Source: Sanderia malayensis
Lineage: Eukaryota; Cnidaria; Scyphozoa; Semaeostomeae; Pelagiidae
Assembly (NCBI GenBank): GCA_013076295.1
Contig: RQOL01000660.1
Span: 1,240,001-1,304,000, forward strand
Length of the DNA stretch: 64,000 bases
Reading direction: 5' to 3'
Shown: one piece after another, positions 1 to 11,318 of the stretch
Numbering within the stretch: the stretch's first letter is position 1
Layout: the number at the start of each line of letters is the position of its first letter
The notes under the pieces: model-generated
Seen by the model: only the letters and a program-made list of their open reading frames with translations
Told to the model about the DNA's origin: nothing
Database searches by the model: none
Position numbers and translations under genes: made by a program

Positions 1-205
1 TTGATGTCCTTTCAATGTCCTTCTTGTTTTCAGCTGAGGAACTTGCAGCATTGGGACTTTCTCAGATATAGTGTGAACTGAAAGACGCGTGAAACATTTA
101 ATCAGCCCATTCTCAACACTACACTACACCTGCCGCCAGGTGTTGTCAGCTGATAACACGAATATGTATCGAAATAAAACACATTTTACATATTATAAAG
201 CTTAC

Positions 206-353
206 GATCAACATCATGGAGTTTCATTTTTTCTTCTTCGAGTTTCTCTTTTAAGTTCTGCGCTTCTCTAGTGAGTGATGCGAGCAAATCACCGCCAGAT
301 TCGGCTCTGTTTCTTCTCATATTTCTTGGAGATTGGTTCGCTCGGTTCGCCAT
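206..353 (-). CDS. GNB5: G protein subunit beta-5, first coding exon (partial gene)
   Basis: This is the first coding exon of a Gbeta5-type WD-repeat protein, the beta subunit that pairs with R7-family RGS proteins. The ATG is at 353-351 and 49 codons follow before a GTAAGC donor (205 downward), leaving phase 1. The peptide has a basic start (MANRANQSPRNMRRNR) and then LLASLTREAQNLKEKLEEE and KLHDVD. This closely follows the N-terminal coiled-coil of Gbeta5 (LASL..EA..LK.KLEEE..KLHDV) and is clearly unlike the Gbeta1-4 N-terminus. The remaining exons lie to the left of the window. The gene is head to head with STOML2, 339 bp between the two start codons. The identification rests on about 30 residues and my memory of the family. 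Confidence 0.8.
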
Positions 354-692
354 GTTTTTCTAAAGATAATAGAAGTTTCCCTTCTAATATCTTTTATTTT
401 TCAAAGTGAAGGAAAGTCAAACAACACGGAAGTCCCTTGTTTGTTTTTTTTGCAGCTGCACTTCAGAAATCTCCGTTTGAATCCGAGGTACTGTAGTAAG
501 CAAGTTTCTAGTATGCAGCAAAATCTTCGTCAAAGTAAATCTCATGTTTGCTGTGCTACAGTGCTACATGACATTACGATACATGCTATAGATCATTGCC
601 CTTCCTCCTTTCAGCTTATTGCAGGAAAGGAAATGTTGCAAGCTCTGTCTTTCATTTAAAAATTATTAAATTTTGAATTGAAAGATATAGAA
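354..692. promoter_or_regulatory. Probable shared (bidirectional) promoter between GNB5 and STOML2
   Basis: 339 bp separate the divergent start codons of the GNB5 exon (minus) and STOML2 (plus). Both 5' UTRs and promoters must fit here unless non-coding 5' exons lie elsewhere. I see no convincing TATA box or other named motif. This is inferred from gene geometry only. Confidence 0.5.
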
Positions 693-3600
693 ATGGCTTC
701 GCTATTGAGGAGACAACCAAGGCTACTATTGACAACAGAGGTTCTACAAGGCAAGCAGAATAAGGTATGGTATTTGGTCAAAACCGAAACAGACGATGAT
801 GCACTGCGTGCGCGCAGATCATCGTACCCTTTTCAGTGCAGTGCAGCCTCGCCCTGTTTCATACCCCTCCCTTCCCACGTGGAGCAGGAAAACAGCTTCA
901 ACAACCAACCAGCTCCAACACATCGTTTTTTTAGAGCACTTATATATTATTAAACAGTGGGATACATGTTCCATACAGTAAACAGGGAAAAGCTACCATG
1001 ATTTAATTTATCATAACAAATTAATTTTAATTTAAGCTGCACCATCTTCATTACTATCAGAGAGAGGGGATGGGGTAATATTTTATTTTATTGAGATTTC
1101 ATTTCTGCATTCACTCTGCATTGTGGCAGCTGCACATACGATGCGAAGTAATTAGTGCATGATAAAGTAGCAAGATCTCGCACGAAAGTTCTGCCATGCT
1201 CTGTATAGACTGATCTACGGTGATCAATTTATATTGTTCTACCCTATTGTTACCACAGGCATGCCATTTACATACATACCCTATACTCTGTGGTCTTTAC
1301 CCCAGCTCCACTGGACACAGGTCCTAGTCACTAAAATGTATTGTGCACTGCACACTGAAAATAACAATACTGTGGGACTAATATAAATTGGCCCTTAAAT
1401 GCTTGTGATTTTTTTGGGAAGTGAGGAGCTGTTTATTTTGTTTTCCTCTATTGTTCTTCTATTGTTCTCTTCTATTGTTCCCTTCTATTGTTCTCTTCTA
1501 TTGTTCTCCTATATTATTCTTCTATTGTTTTTCTATTGTTCTCTTCTATTGTTTTATTGTTCAATTTGAGTATGCTGGCAACTTGTCCCCAAGTTTTCTG
1601 TAGCTCTGTCTAAATTTTGTTTGTAAAACTCATTTGTTTCATGTTATTGAGCAGGCCTCAAAGACATTGCAGAAGTTCCAAGTATCAAATTACATGACAG
1701 GCACTGGCATGAAGCGATCATTACCTGTTAATACTGTAAGTAAAAGAAGTAACCAAATTATTCAAGTTACTGATGAAAGAGAAAGTTGACTTTTTCTACT
1801 TATTTAAATCGTTATGATATATATTCTACCTTACTAATTGTACCTGCTTTGCTGTGTATTGATTGTTATTGTGATTTTGTCCGGTTTTTGAAATAGCAAT
1901 GTGATAAGTTCCTGATCAAAGAGAAGTTTTGTTTAGAGTTATCAAAAGTCATCCCCAAAGCATGCAAATTATAGCATGAATTTTTGCCAAGGAACTGTTA
2001 GACACTGTAATTTATTTGCACTCGATTTTTTTGCACTTTAGGTCATCAAATTTGTGCCTCAGCAAGAAGCTTGGATTGTGGAGAGATTTGGAAAATATAA
2101 TGCCACACTGATGCCTGTGAGTTTGATCTTATTTTCATTTCCTTTATTGTTATTTTTTAGTTTTACTATGCTGCTTGTGTTTGCTGCAAAGTGGATATTA
2201 AAATGTATTGTCTTATTTTATTTAATGTTTTTCTTCATAGGGGCTGAACTTGCTGATACCAATTATTGATGAAATAAAATATGTCCAAAGTCTTAAAGAA
2301 ATTGCAATTGAGGTTCCACAGCAATCAGCTATTACAAGAGGCAAGAGCTTCTATCAAATATGTTTTTTCTAGCTTTGTTTAGTTTAGCTTAGTAATATCC
2401 TTAGAGATTTTCTATTTCTGTTTTCTGCACAATATGTTGTTTTATGTATGTTGTGCAATTTTAGATAATGTTACTCTTCATTTGGATGGGGTTCTGTATT
2501 TCCGTGTTGTTGATCCATACAAGGTAAGGTTTCAAGCACGTAGTTCATGCTTTGAATTTATTTTTTTAAAAAGGATTTGCTAACTATTTTGCACATTTTC
2601 CCATTATTGTATTGTAAATCCTTAGAATTATCAAAAAATAACTGGGGGCGTAGTTATTTTTCAATTTAGAATTACATTCTGAATATTTGATTTGTTGTTG
2701 ACCAAACACATGTGTTTTCTGTGCAAACTCAATGAAGTACCAATCGGTGATCGAATAGCAAATATTGTCATATTAAAGAGTGGGGTTTATTTGACATGGA
2801 GCTTATTAACAATTCTTAATTCTAGGATGGGAAATAACTCGAGTTACAATAAATAACTAATACCAATAGTAATTAATACCAATTAATATTGGTATTATTA
2901 CAATACTGTAAGCCCGAGTTATTAACTTGGGCTTACAGTAATATTTTGGTTCATTTCAACGTGAAAGCATAGTTTTTGCATTAAATTATCTAAAACAATC
3001 TCTTTTAACAGGCATCATATGGCGTGGAAGATCCCCAGTTTGCAATCACACAAATAGCACAGACAACCATGCGTTCAGAATTAGGTGAGCTTTGCTATAT
3101 TTATTTTCCCTGACGTCTCTTCTTTTTTTGTGTGGTTTTGCTGTCTCTTTGTTTTTTACGTTTTGTCCTTCGTTTTCCCTGCATTGACGAAATTTTCATT
3201 ATCTCTTTTTAATTTCATTTAAATGATTTTGTTTTTGAATGTTCTAAATACCAAGCATTTAATTTGCAGGTAAGATAGTTTTGGATGATGTTTTCAAGGA
3301 GAGAGATGCGTTGAATCACATGATTGTCGGTAAGAAAGCTTCTATTATCGTTGGTTAATTACATATTAGTTTCTATGCATTTTTCTATAAGAAAAAACTT
3401 ACAAGAACGCAATTCTGGGAATTGGAAAAATTTAGAGCCTGTTAAAAATTTTTAACACTTTGTGAATAAAGAACAAAATCATTTTACAGCATTGTTAATT
3501 GGACCCAAAGAATTTTCAGAAACTGAGAAAATTTCAAGAAAATTTCTTGGCTTAAAATCTGAACAATTCAGAACGTTTGCGGACTAACTCGAATTTGGAT

Positions 3601-6600
3601 GTTAACAAAATCTGTTTAATCGTATTGCTCTCAATTTGTCTTTGGCAGAGGCTATTAATGGTGCGGCACAAGTTTGGGGAATCAAGTGTCTCAGATACGA
3701 AATACGTAAGTTTGATTTGTATAGTTTTTGCCGTAAATTCTCTATTAAACGCCACTTTATTTTTAGCGCTCTCCTTTAGTAAACACCCATTGAAATTTTA
3801 GGAATTAATGTAAGTGCCCCGGGCGTTTATTTCTGTTTAGCAAGCCACTGAATCTGAATTGAATACACTGCCTGCTGTATTGGTAATATGTTATTGTTGC
3901 TATGTAATATGTATGTGCAGTGGAAGCTTTGGGGAAGCACTGTGGAAGCAGACAGTTAGTTGACTTAACGGTTTTTTGAGTAAGCGAGGGTAAAGCTAAA
4001 AGTATATATAGTTTAATCTAAATTAAGAAAGATACAATAGTCGTCGATATATCAAGCAATTGACGTTAAATGATACTCTATACATGGCGGTATATAATGA
4101 TTAGTTTTATTGAGTAACTGAAGAAAACTATTCAGGCTTTCATATTATTATTACTATGATGTTGTTATCTTATTCTTATTATCTTGTTGTTATTATCTTG
4201 TTGATGTTATATTGCTGTCTTGTTGTTATTAGTATGCTGTTATTTTGTTATAATCTTGTTGTTGTTATCTTGTTGTTACCTTTTTGATGCTAGTTTGCTG
4301 TTATTACTACTTGTTTATCTATTTCACAGGTGATATACAATTGCCGACAAAAGTAAAAGAATCAATGCAGATGCAAGTAAGTGCTATCATATTATACGAT
4401 GCCAAATGATATTACATGACGATACGAAGTATTTTTGCCAGTCGTTATTTCTATTACCATAATTATTATTTTCATCCTAATTGAGATATAATAAATTATA
4501 ACAATACTAACGCAAAACTGGTATCAGGTGGCCTTGTAAATGATAAAACATCTTTAGCTTTGATATATAACATTGACATTAGAGCTTTTTTTGTGTTTAT
4601 TATTCGTTTATATTTTTTATGGTTGTATTTTTATTATTATTTTTATTTACGCTTGTACGATTTTTAAATAGGGACACTTTAGAATTGGCTTTTGATAAAA
4701 ATGCCACCATGACAATAAAAACGCGAACATGCAATTTTGTGCTGTTCGGAAACCTTTTGAAAAGGGCATTGTCAGCAAGAGCTCGTAATATGTTGTTTCT
4801 GCAAAGAAAATTAGAACCTGATGGCTTTATTTTTAATTTTATTAAAGGTCGAGGCAGAGCGAAGAAAGCGAGCAAACATTTTAGAGTCTGAAGGTTTGAA
4901 TTTTTAACACTACTAATACTAAATTTTTTTTCCCAGTATTACTAAGTTGATTTATTTTGCTGTATCATTCGCTTATTTCAAAGTAGAAATTTTAATCGAT
5001 CAATACCGATATAGAATTCTTATCGAATGCATTTCAGTCTTGATAGATTAAAGTTTGAATTGTGTTTGATTGACATTTTTATTTAGGCCAACGTGAGTCT
5101 GCCATCAATCGTGCCAATGGAGAAGCAAAGGCAATTTTAGCTAAAGCCCAAGCCAGGGCAGAAGCAATTAACATGATCTCAAAAGCCTTGGTTGAAAGAG
5201 TAAGCAATTTTATGCTTTCCTTCTTTTTCGTAGATTTGATTCACTGTTCTTCTTGCACTCAAGTCAAATCTACATTTCTTTATCTCTTTGTTTCAGCAAA
5301 ACTTTAGAAGTCTTTTTTTATGAAGCAAGTGTTACTCATATATATATTGAAAGAAGATAGAGGGGGGCTAGCTCTGGGTTCCTATTGAGAAGTGCCCCAA
5401 ACCTAACAGTGATAGTTCACTAATATCTAAATGGATAATGACCCCATCAGCAGCATTAATTTTATAGCATATGTCGACAACACTCTGTAATACTTTCACT
5501 GTGTCTTTTATCCGTTATTTCTCTCCGTTCTTTTTATTTGTATCTCTTTCTGTTGAGCTATGGGTTTCTTGTTGAAAGGTAATCCAATCTTGCACTGATA
5601 ACATTCATATCTTAATGAATAATCACCTTACCAGCATTCCATTTATGTGTCATTTTTAACCTCAAAGAGGGTTTAGACTTCGTTCCTTTCGACTTTCGTT
5701 CATTTTACTGCGATATTTTACTGTTTGTACTTTATTTTTATTCTCTTTGTATTTTATTTTTATTTAGTCTGGAAATCAAGCTGCCGCTCTTTCAATTGCC
5801 GAGCAGGTATTGAATTGCATTTGTGTCTTGAATACGCCTTATCAAGAAAAGAAGAACTTTCTGTACCACTATGTTTTAAAAGTGGCGCATTGTATCATTT
5901 TTTGACATTTTGTTGATTTGTTCTAGTACGTGCAAGCCTTTTCGAACTTGGCCAAGACAAATAACACTGTTATTTTGCCATCAAACACCGGGGATGTGGC
6001 AAGCATGGTTGCTCAGGTATTCTCCATTGGCATATGTCTGTTTGTTTTTCACCCCTTTTGTTGCATTTGTTCAACAGTCCACCCTGTCTAGTTCGAACAC
6101 CTCGGGGAAGTATAAAAATGCTGGAATTGCTTGATTGGTTTGTTTTATAAGGACTGGTTCATTGGTGATCCTTGAAGGGACGAAGAATTTCATTCGAATT
6201 AGATAGAAAGCTCAAATTATGTGAGCTTTTATACCGAGAGTCAAATTGGAATGAACCTGGTTGAAGGGACCGGGTGTTTTGTTCATCGGAAATTCCTTTG
6301 TACCGGAAAGCTTAACATGTATAAATAAGGATTTTTGTTTAGTTTTTGTGTTTTTATAGGCCATGGCTGTTTTTGGTCAGATATCGAAATTAACGCCGGC
6401 TAGTGATAATTCTAGTGATGGCGGTCCGTCCGGTGGTGGCGGTGGTACCGCTCTGAACAAACCGGAGAAGAAAAAAGAAACCGGAGCAGATGAATCAAAT
6501 CCGAGCAAGATGTCCGCGTCAACGTCGGATCCGGGATTCAATAGTTTGAATCTCCTTGGCAGTAAGGATAATTTCCAGTGGAGTGTTGCACAATCGCCGA

Positions 6601-6641
6601 CAAGGAAAAGAAATTTCGACCGAGGTGACTTGCAATTGTAG
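693..6641 (+). CDS. STOML2: Stomatin-like protein 2, mitochondrial (14 exons, complete)
   Basis: An SPFH/prohibitin-superfamily scaffold of the mitochondrial inner membrane. Exons: 693-764, 1655-1735, 2042-2116, 2241-2340, 2465-2523, 3012-3084, 3270-3329, 3649-3705, 4330-4376, 4848-4893, 5087-5199, 5768-5806, 5927-6016, 6360-6641; all phases agree and total 397 codons plus stop. Residues 1-50 look like a mitochondrial presequence (basic, no acid near the start). The SPFH core follows with VPQQEAWIVERFGKY, the LNLLIPIIDEIKYVQSLKE segment, DNVTLHLDGVLYFRVVDPYK, YGVEDPQFAITQIAQTTMRS and LRYEIRDIQLP, then a coiled coil (VEAERRKRANILESEG.RESAIN) and the C-terminal AEQYVQAF motif. The coiled coil is about 23 residues shorter than in human STOML2, and the C-terminus carries a Gly-rich, charged tail unlike human. 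Intron 4 has a GC donor. The ATG at 693 is the only ATG in the first exon. Confidence 0.95.
1433..1566. repeat. TTCTATTGTTC-type simple tandem repeat in STOML2 intron 1
   Basis: Imperfect direct repeats of about 11-13 bp (core ttctattgttct) fill this stretch of intron 1. It is low-complexity pyrimidine-rich sequence with no coding signal. Confidence 0.85.
2341..2464 (+). other. GC-AG intron (STOML2 intron 4)
   Basis: The exon ends ...ACAAGAG and the intron begins GCAAGA. No GT gives an open frame here, while the GC donor restores the conserved peptide QQSAITRDNVTL across the junction. The acceptor is TTTTAG at 2459-2464. GC-AG introns of the form AG|GCAAGN are a known minor class. Confidence 0.9.
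2904..2941. repeat. Short perfect hairpin in STOML2 intron 5
   Basis: Arms actgtaagccc / gggcttacagt enclose a short loop inside an AT-rich segment that also contains TAATACCAAT repeats. Probably a remnant of a TA-flanked inverted-repeat element. Confidence 0.6.
4141..4315. repeat. TTG/TTA-rich trinucleotide-like simple repeat in STOML2 intron 8
   Basis: Degenerate repeats of the type ttgttgttatcttg. Low complexity and non-coding. Confidence 0.7.
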
Positions 6642-7319
6642 ACTGCTGCTTAATCACATACATGTTGAAGAAAAGATACTGAAAGAGAAGTCGCTGACTG
6701 AGATGCATTATAAAACAAGACAAGGTATTTTTCATAACTTTTATCAAATCAAGTAAAGTGATTTCTCGTATGAGTATGTGAGTATTATTGCAATTATTTG
6801 CTCGCGGGGAACATTGTTTTAAGACAATTTTGCCATCAGTTTAAATTATAATTTTATCATTATTTGAGGCAATTGAAAAGATGCTTGTAACAAACTTGTA
6901 GAATCAATGTACCCACTGTGGTTTTGGCCTGTCGAAATTTTGCTTTGTCAAATGTGTTTTTGTGCGAGAGTTATCCGCGCGGGACTCTTCCGTCGTTAAC
7001 ACCGCTAAGAAATTTATCGCGCGTTTTTTAGCTCGTCTATGCATATCCACTTATATGCACTGCACTGCATGTAAAAGTGCTGCAAGATAGTTATAATCAG
7101 AGTCAGAATAGGATTCAGAAATATCATTTTGATCATAACCATCTTTTTGTTGATAAAATTACAACTCACGATTGCATTACGGTTTTCTTGTGTTTGCAAA
7201 AGTCGAAAAACAAAAGAAGCATCATGCATGTAAGGAAGTTAATATTTCTGCTTCCAATTAAGTTATAAAATTTTACTCTATCCAAAAAAGGAAACATATT
7301 TAATAGTAATTCATGCTGT
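6642..7319. other. Convergent 3' flank between STOML2 and SSR2
   Basis: 678 bp separate the two stop codons and presumably hold both 3' UTRs. No canonical AATAAA was found on the plus strand. On the minus strand an ATTAAA variant at about 7300-7305 could serve SSR2. No further gene is visible. Confidence 0.5.
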
Positions 7320-9033
7320 TTATGCTTTCTTTTGTTTGCATTCATTGTATTTTGAGTAGCTTCTGTACCAGAGAAAGAATGGGACAAGAATTGATGGGGT
7401 GCACATCAAAGCAAACATGGACCATTCAACCTAAAAGAGAGACATGGCAACATTGGTTACTTGTTACATCTTGTGACAACAGAAGCAAATTAAGAGAATT
7501 GTTCAAGACTACAGCGGGGGAACATTTGAATATATCAGAGAGGGAAGTCTAATAACAGAGTAATAAGAAGGGACAGGGACAAAAGTGCCAGAAACAGACA
7601 CTTACGAGATGTGGTGAATGTTTCCTATTGAAGTCAATTTCACTTATGATTCCACCTTCGCCTGGTGCAGATGTATATCCAGTCTGCAAGAAAAAAAGTT
7701 GAGTTTTTTTTGAGAATAAAAATGTCTCATAATTATGTTGACATTGTTTTAGTGTTTGAAAGGGTATTTGAAATAAGTTAGAGACCTTCAAAAGGATATT
7801 TGCAACAAGCTTGTTGTTTGAAATTTTTTTGGGAGTTTGAAGTGAGAATTTGAAGTTCTAATCATAAAAAGTTCTGAAGGACTTTGATAAAAGTAATATG
7901 TTCTTACAACCTCTGAAGTTGTGAGAAATAGGTTTAAAGCAAGAATATGTTAAAGAATTAAAACTATTTCGGAAGCTTTTGAAAAGATTTTTATAACAAA
8001 AATGACACTAACCTGTTTTTCTCCACCATCTGTAGGTTCATACGTAACCTGGGCAGCAGTGAAGTTGAAATATCCAGATTTGTATGGTTGAATGACAAGA
8101 ACATGCGTCAAATTGGCATTTGGTGGAATGCTGTTCCATTGCACAGAGCTTTGTCCTCGAACGATTTTGAAATCTTCGCTTTGGAAGGAGTCGTCTTTCA
8201 GCATGACATTGTACGCAGAACTGCAAGAGAATGTAATATAATTCAACTTCAACACATCAGATGAAGAAACGCAGGATGCAGTTATTCAGGTCCAAAGGTT
8301 TGTGGGTATAATATAATCCTAGATATAAGAAACTTCATTGGTTCTTTCATCATTACAATTGCACGCTTTGGTGGTAAATGAGTTCCTGATAATTTTCTGT
8401 TTCCCATGTGGTCTGTTACAGTCAAATTTGCATAGTTCGAACTTGTGCAATTTGAACTCTGTCTAATTTGAACAAAATTATCTGTCACTTAAAGGGTCAA
8501 GAAAGAACCCACTCATCAATTTGTTATTTCAACACTTTTCTGCCCCCCTCCCCCACCAGGAGGGTGTTTGAATTAGACAGAGATGACTATTTGCCAAATT
8601 TCACAGCATTTTCAGAATTTTACGTAAATGGATTTTATCACAAAAGTATTACCTTGATCCAATATTATAAATCCTGTATATGATGGTAACGTCTTTATTC
8701 TGGACTATGAAAGGATTCAAAACACTCTTAGATGCTAGCAATTTTCCTTTTGACTCTAAATCAGCACCAAATGCTAGGCCAACAAGGGCAATGAGGATAA
8801 TTTGCTTCTACAAAAAATAATAAAAACAGCATTAATAATCTGTTAATTTCTCCATTGTTTTGGTCGGGCAACTCTAATGGGCCTAAAACGTGACTTGATG
8901 ATGACAAAGAAACCTATACATTAATGCCGATGAAAGAAGTTAATACGTATTTTTTAAATTATAAATTAATATATTGAGAATATATCTTTGCATCTTAAAG
9001 TTAGAAAACATATTGTGGGTAACTTACGATCAT
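7320..9033 (-). CDS. SSR2: Translocon-associated protein subunit beta (TRAP-beta), 5 exons
   Basis: An ER membrane glycoprotein of the TRAP complex next to Sec61. Exons from the start: 9033-9028 (only two codons), 8807-8653, 8220-8013, 7683-7606, 7430-7320; phases agree and give 185 residues (human 183). Visible in order: a signal peptide (MIKQIILIALVGLAFGADL), the conserved LLASKSVLN segment, the immunoglobulin-like lumenal domain with DDSF..EDF..V.G and GYFNFTAAQVTY, the TSAPGEGGI loop, then a single membrane span (FALMCTPSILVPFFLWY) and a short basic cytosolic tail ending KQKKA. Sequons NLT and NFT are present. The last exon was found by the splice signal tctcttttag|GTTGAATGG and the match to the family C-terminus (W..P.....LWY.S..KY). 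Confidence 0.95.
8417..8590. mobile_element. TA-flanked MITE, CAGTCAAMTCTG.. family (degenerate), SSR2 intron 2
   Basis: The left end tacagtcaaatttgcatag and the right end gaattagacagagatgacta are inverted repeats of the same family as the copies at 32829-33001 and 54920-55117. It carries the internal gttcgaa / ttcgaac motifs typical of the family. Confidence 0.7.
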
Positions 9034-9212
9034 CTTTTCAGTGCAGTTTTCACTAAAAACCTTTTCACTTCAAAAATACCCTGAAAAGAAAGCATGAAAG
9101 GAAAGCAACGTTTCATTACGATCTCGCTTTCAAATTTGCGACCTCGCTTTAGTTTTTGGTCAAAGCCAAACAATTATATATAAGCGCCTTCGGCGCTTTA
9201 TATCATTGAAGC

Positions 9213-9676
9213 CCATAGAGATAGGATATAAGATAATCTAGAGTGCTAACGAGGCTCACCCTCCAGACGCCATCTCACCCTCCAATGGCGGCCATTTTTT
9301 TACCACTTGATACATCGAAACCCTGTGTTTGAGCACAGGGATACAAAAGTTCACCCTCCAAGATATATCTGGGCCTAACAATTCGTGCCATTGCAAATTG
9401 CATTAAAGTTTGTAACTGGCAATGATATTGTAAAAACAACCATGAACTTTCAGTATAATGAATATAACATAATATTTTAAAGATTTGAATGTTTCTTTGA
9501 GGTTTTTAATTGAAAGTATCAATGTATCAACGACTTCAAAATGTGAAGTTCTAGCTGTGGAGTTTTGTCCGCCATCTTGCTGGAGGGTGGCTGGCTAGAA
9601 ATTTTTGCTTCACCCGCTATACAGAGGGAGTATCGGCCGTTAGCACTCTAGATTATCTTATATCCTATCTCTATGG
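9213..9676. mobile_element. Inverted-repeat MITE with perfect 38-bp TIRs
   Basis: The ends 9213-9250 and 9639-9676 are exact inverse complements (outermost bases ccatagagataggatata). The flanks carry ttgaagc(c) on both sides (9206-9213 and 9677-9684), a 7-8 bp target-site duplication. The subterminal bases carry caccctcca / tggagggtgg motifs. 464 bp and no ORF, so non-autonomous. Confidence 0.9.
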
Positions 9677-9690
9677 TTGAAGCCAAAGGG

Positions 9691-10755
9691 TAGACTCACT
9701 ACATTGCGTCCCTGTGCCTCGCTCGTTTTTACTCGCTCGTTTGAGGGACTTATGGACTTTCAGGTCAAAAACTGTCCAAAAATCTCCTCTCCCGACAAAT
9801 TTTTGTCGGCTCAATCAGATTGCAGCATTTGGCTTTTAAACAATGGCTATTGTTCTTTTTGACCAATCACGTTCAACCACAACTTAGGCCATGTAAGATA
9901 AGGTTTAACTCCATATTTTACGGACCAATCTGGACTATAAAAAGTGGCGTGGCGTCAATTTTTAATTTAATGGCGGGAAAATGCCGAAGCTGTGAGAAAA
10001 TTTAAAATGGATATAAATTCAATAAGTTTTCGTGCTTTTCCGAGAAATATTTACAAAAAAGTCCTCACCAATTCTTTGTTTTTGTATATGGGTCTTGCAC
10101 AAGTTAAGGTAAAAACTGCTTTTCGTTTGAGAATTACATTTCATCAGGACTTGTTGTATTCATGATTATGAAAAACAACACGCGTGTATTCACCACCAAT
10201 TAAGAAAACAAAAAACATTTCATGTATTATTACATATAAAACTACATACTAATAATCTCATAGCCCTTCGTCCTTCAGCTGACCATGCATCTGGGATTTA
10301 ATCTGTGAATGTAACAATGAAAATAATTACTTTTCATTGTTCATAAAAAAACCCAAAAAATGAATTTCTCGGTTCGTCAAAGGCCTAGACATGTTTATCA
10401 AATCAAACATGAAATCAAATTAAACAACCGCTGGTAATTTGCAAAATCCAACAAAAACTAAATTGGAAACTAAAAATGAAACTTACCTGTTTCTATACTT
10501 TCAAATAAAAAACCTTGGAATTGCATCCATTTGCATCTTTCGTTTCAAATAAAATGAAAACTTGTTCAGCTCAGAGGCGGCAACACAAAATATTGAAATT
10601 TTTGAGTCCTCCCGGCATTTTCCAAGTTTTAATCTTGTAGCATTACATGAGAGCGAGGCTTTAATTTTTTGGACAGTTTTTGAACAGTAAGTCCATAAGT
10701 CCCTTGTGTTGAGCGAATTGCGAGCGAGGCACAGGGACGCAATGTAATGAGTCTA
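9691..10755. mobile_element. 1.07-kb inverted-repeat element with 9-bp target-site duplication
   Basis: The left end tagactcactacattgcgt and the right end gcaatgtaatgagtcta are inverse complements over more than 30 bp (…ccctgtgcctcgctcg), with another paired block (ttttggacagttttt) further in. The 9 bp gccaaaggg occur exactly on both sides (9682-9690 and 10756-10764). It has no transposase ORF. A 9-bp duplication with long TIRs suggests a Mutator-like (MULE) type. An 80-bp relative sits at 31912-31991. Confidence 0.88.
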
Positions 10756-10786
10756 GCCAAAGGGCTCGAACCACCATCCAAGATGC

Positions 10787-11313
10787 GGTAGATGCTTTTT
10801 AGGATGCATCAAAACCGATCTGCTCGTACACCACTTTTTCGTTTTACGACGAATAGACCAGCGAGCGGATGCCGAGAATCGAGCTTCACGAATAAAACGG
10901 CGAGAATGCTTTGTCGTGTTGAGATTTCAATTAGAAGAATTCAGAATCTGCATACCGTAAATCCTCGAATTAGCACCCCGGGGGTTTATTTATTTCTGGA
11001 GGAAGCCTATTCCAGGGGGCATTCGAGGACTGACGGTATCCACATAAGTAAAAGACACAATATCTAAAACAAATCAATTTGTTGGACCCATGGGTTATAT
11101 TGTATTTTAGATATTCATGCAAGGGATACAAATGAAATTAGGCCGAAAGCTTTTCCAAAACGATCACAAATATATCGCAACCGAAGCATTCTCGCCGTTT
11201 TATTCGTGGAGGTCGATTCTCGGCATCCGCTCGCTGGTCTATTCGCCGTAAAACGAAAAAGTGGTGTACGATACGAGCAGATCGGTTTCGATGCATCCTA
11301 AAAAGCATCTACC
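10787..11313. mobile_element. Long-TIR element inserted at the heparanase start codon
   Basis: Arms of about 130 bp (10787-10917 and about 11180-11313, outer bases ggtagatgctttttagg) are near-perfect inverse complements. The 8 bp ccaagatg occur on both sides (10778-10785 and 11314-11321); counting a ninth base gives one mismatch. The right copy contains the ATG used by the heparanase gene. A separate TA-flanked MITE is nested at 10953-11038. No ORF for a transposase. Confidence 0.88.
10953..11038. mobile_element. TA-flanked MITE, CCGTAAATCCTCGAAT family, nested copy
   Basis: 86 bp from taccgtaaatcctcgaatta to gaggactgacggta, TA at each end. It sits in the loop of the larger element at 10787-11313, so it is the younger insertion there. 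Confidence 0.85.
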
Positions 11314-11318
11314 CCAAG

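Larger units (their letters stand above)
9034..11318. other. Divergent intergenic region between SSR2 and heparanase, largely transposon-filled
   Basis: The two genes diverge, so both promoters should lie here. About 90 percent of the interval is three inverted-repeat elements (9213-9676, 9691-10755, 10787-11313) and an element nested in the last. No protein-coding gene is visible. The unoccupied sequence next to SSR2 is about 9034-9205. Confidence 0.75.

Noticed and set aside
34..71. A plus-strand terminal exon (acceptor ttgttttcag, then EELAALGLSQI and stop) with AATAAA at 173-178.
   Set aside because: It would lie inside the first intron of the GNB5 gene on the other strand, is only 12 codons, and cannot be tied to any gene. 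The same bases can also be read as a minus-strand acceptor.
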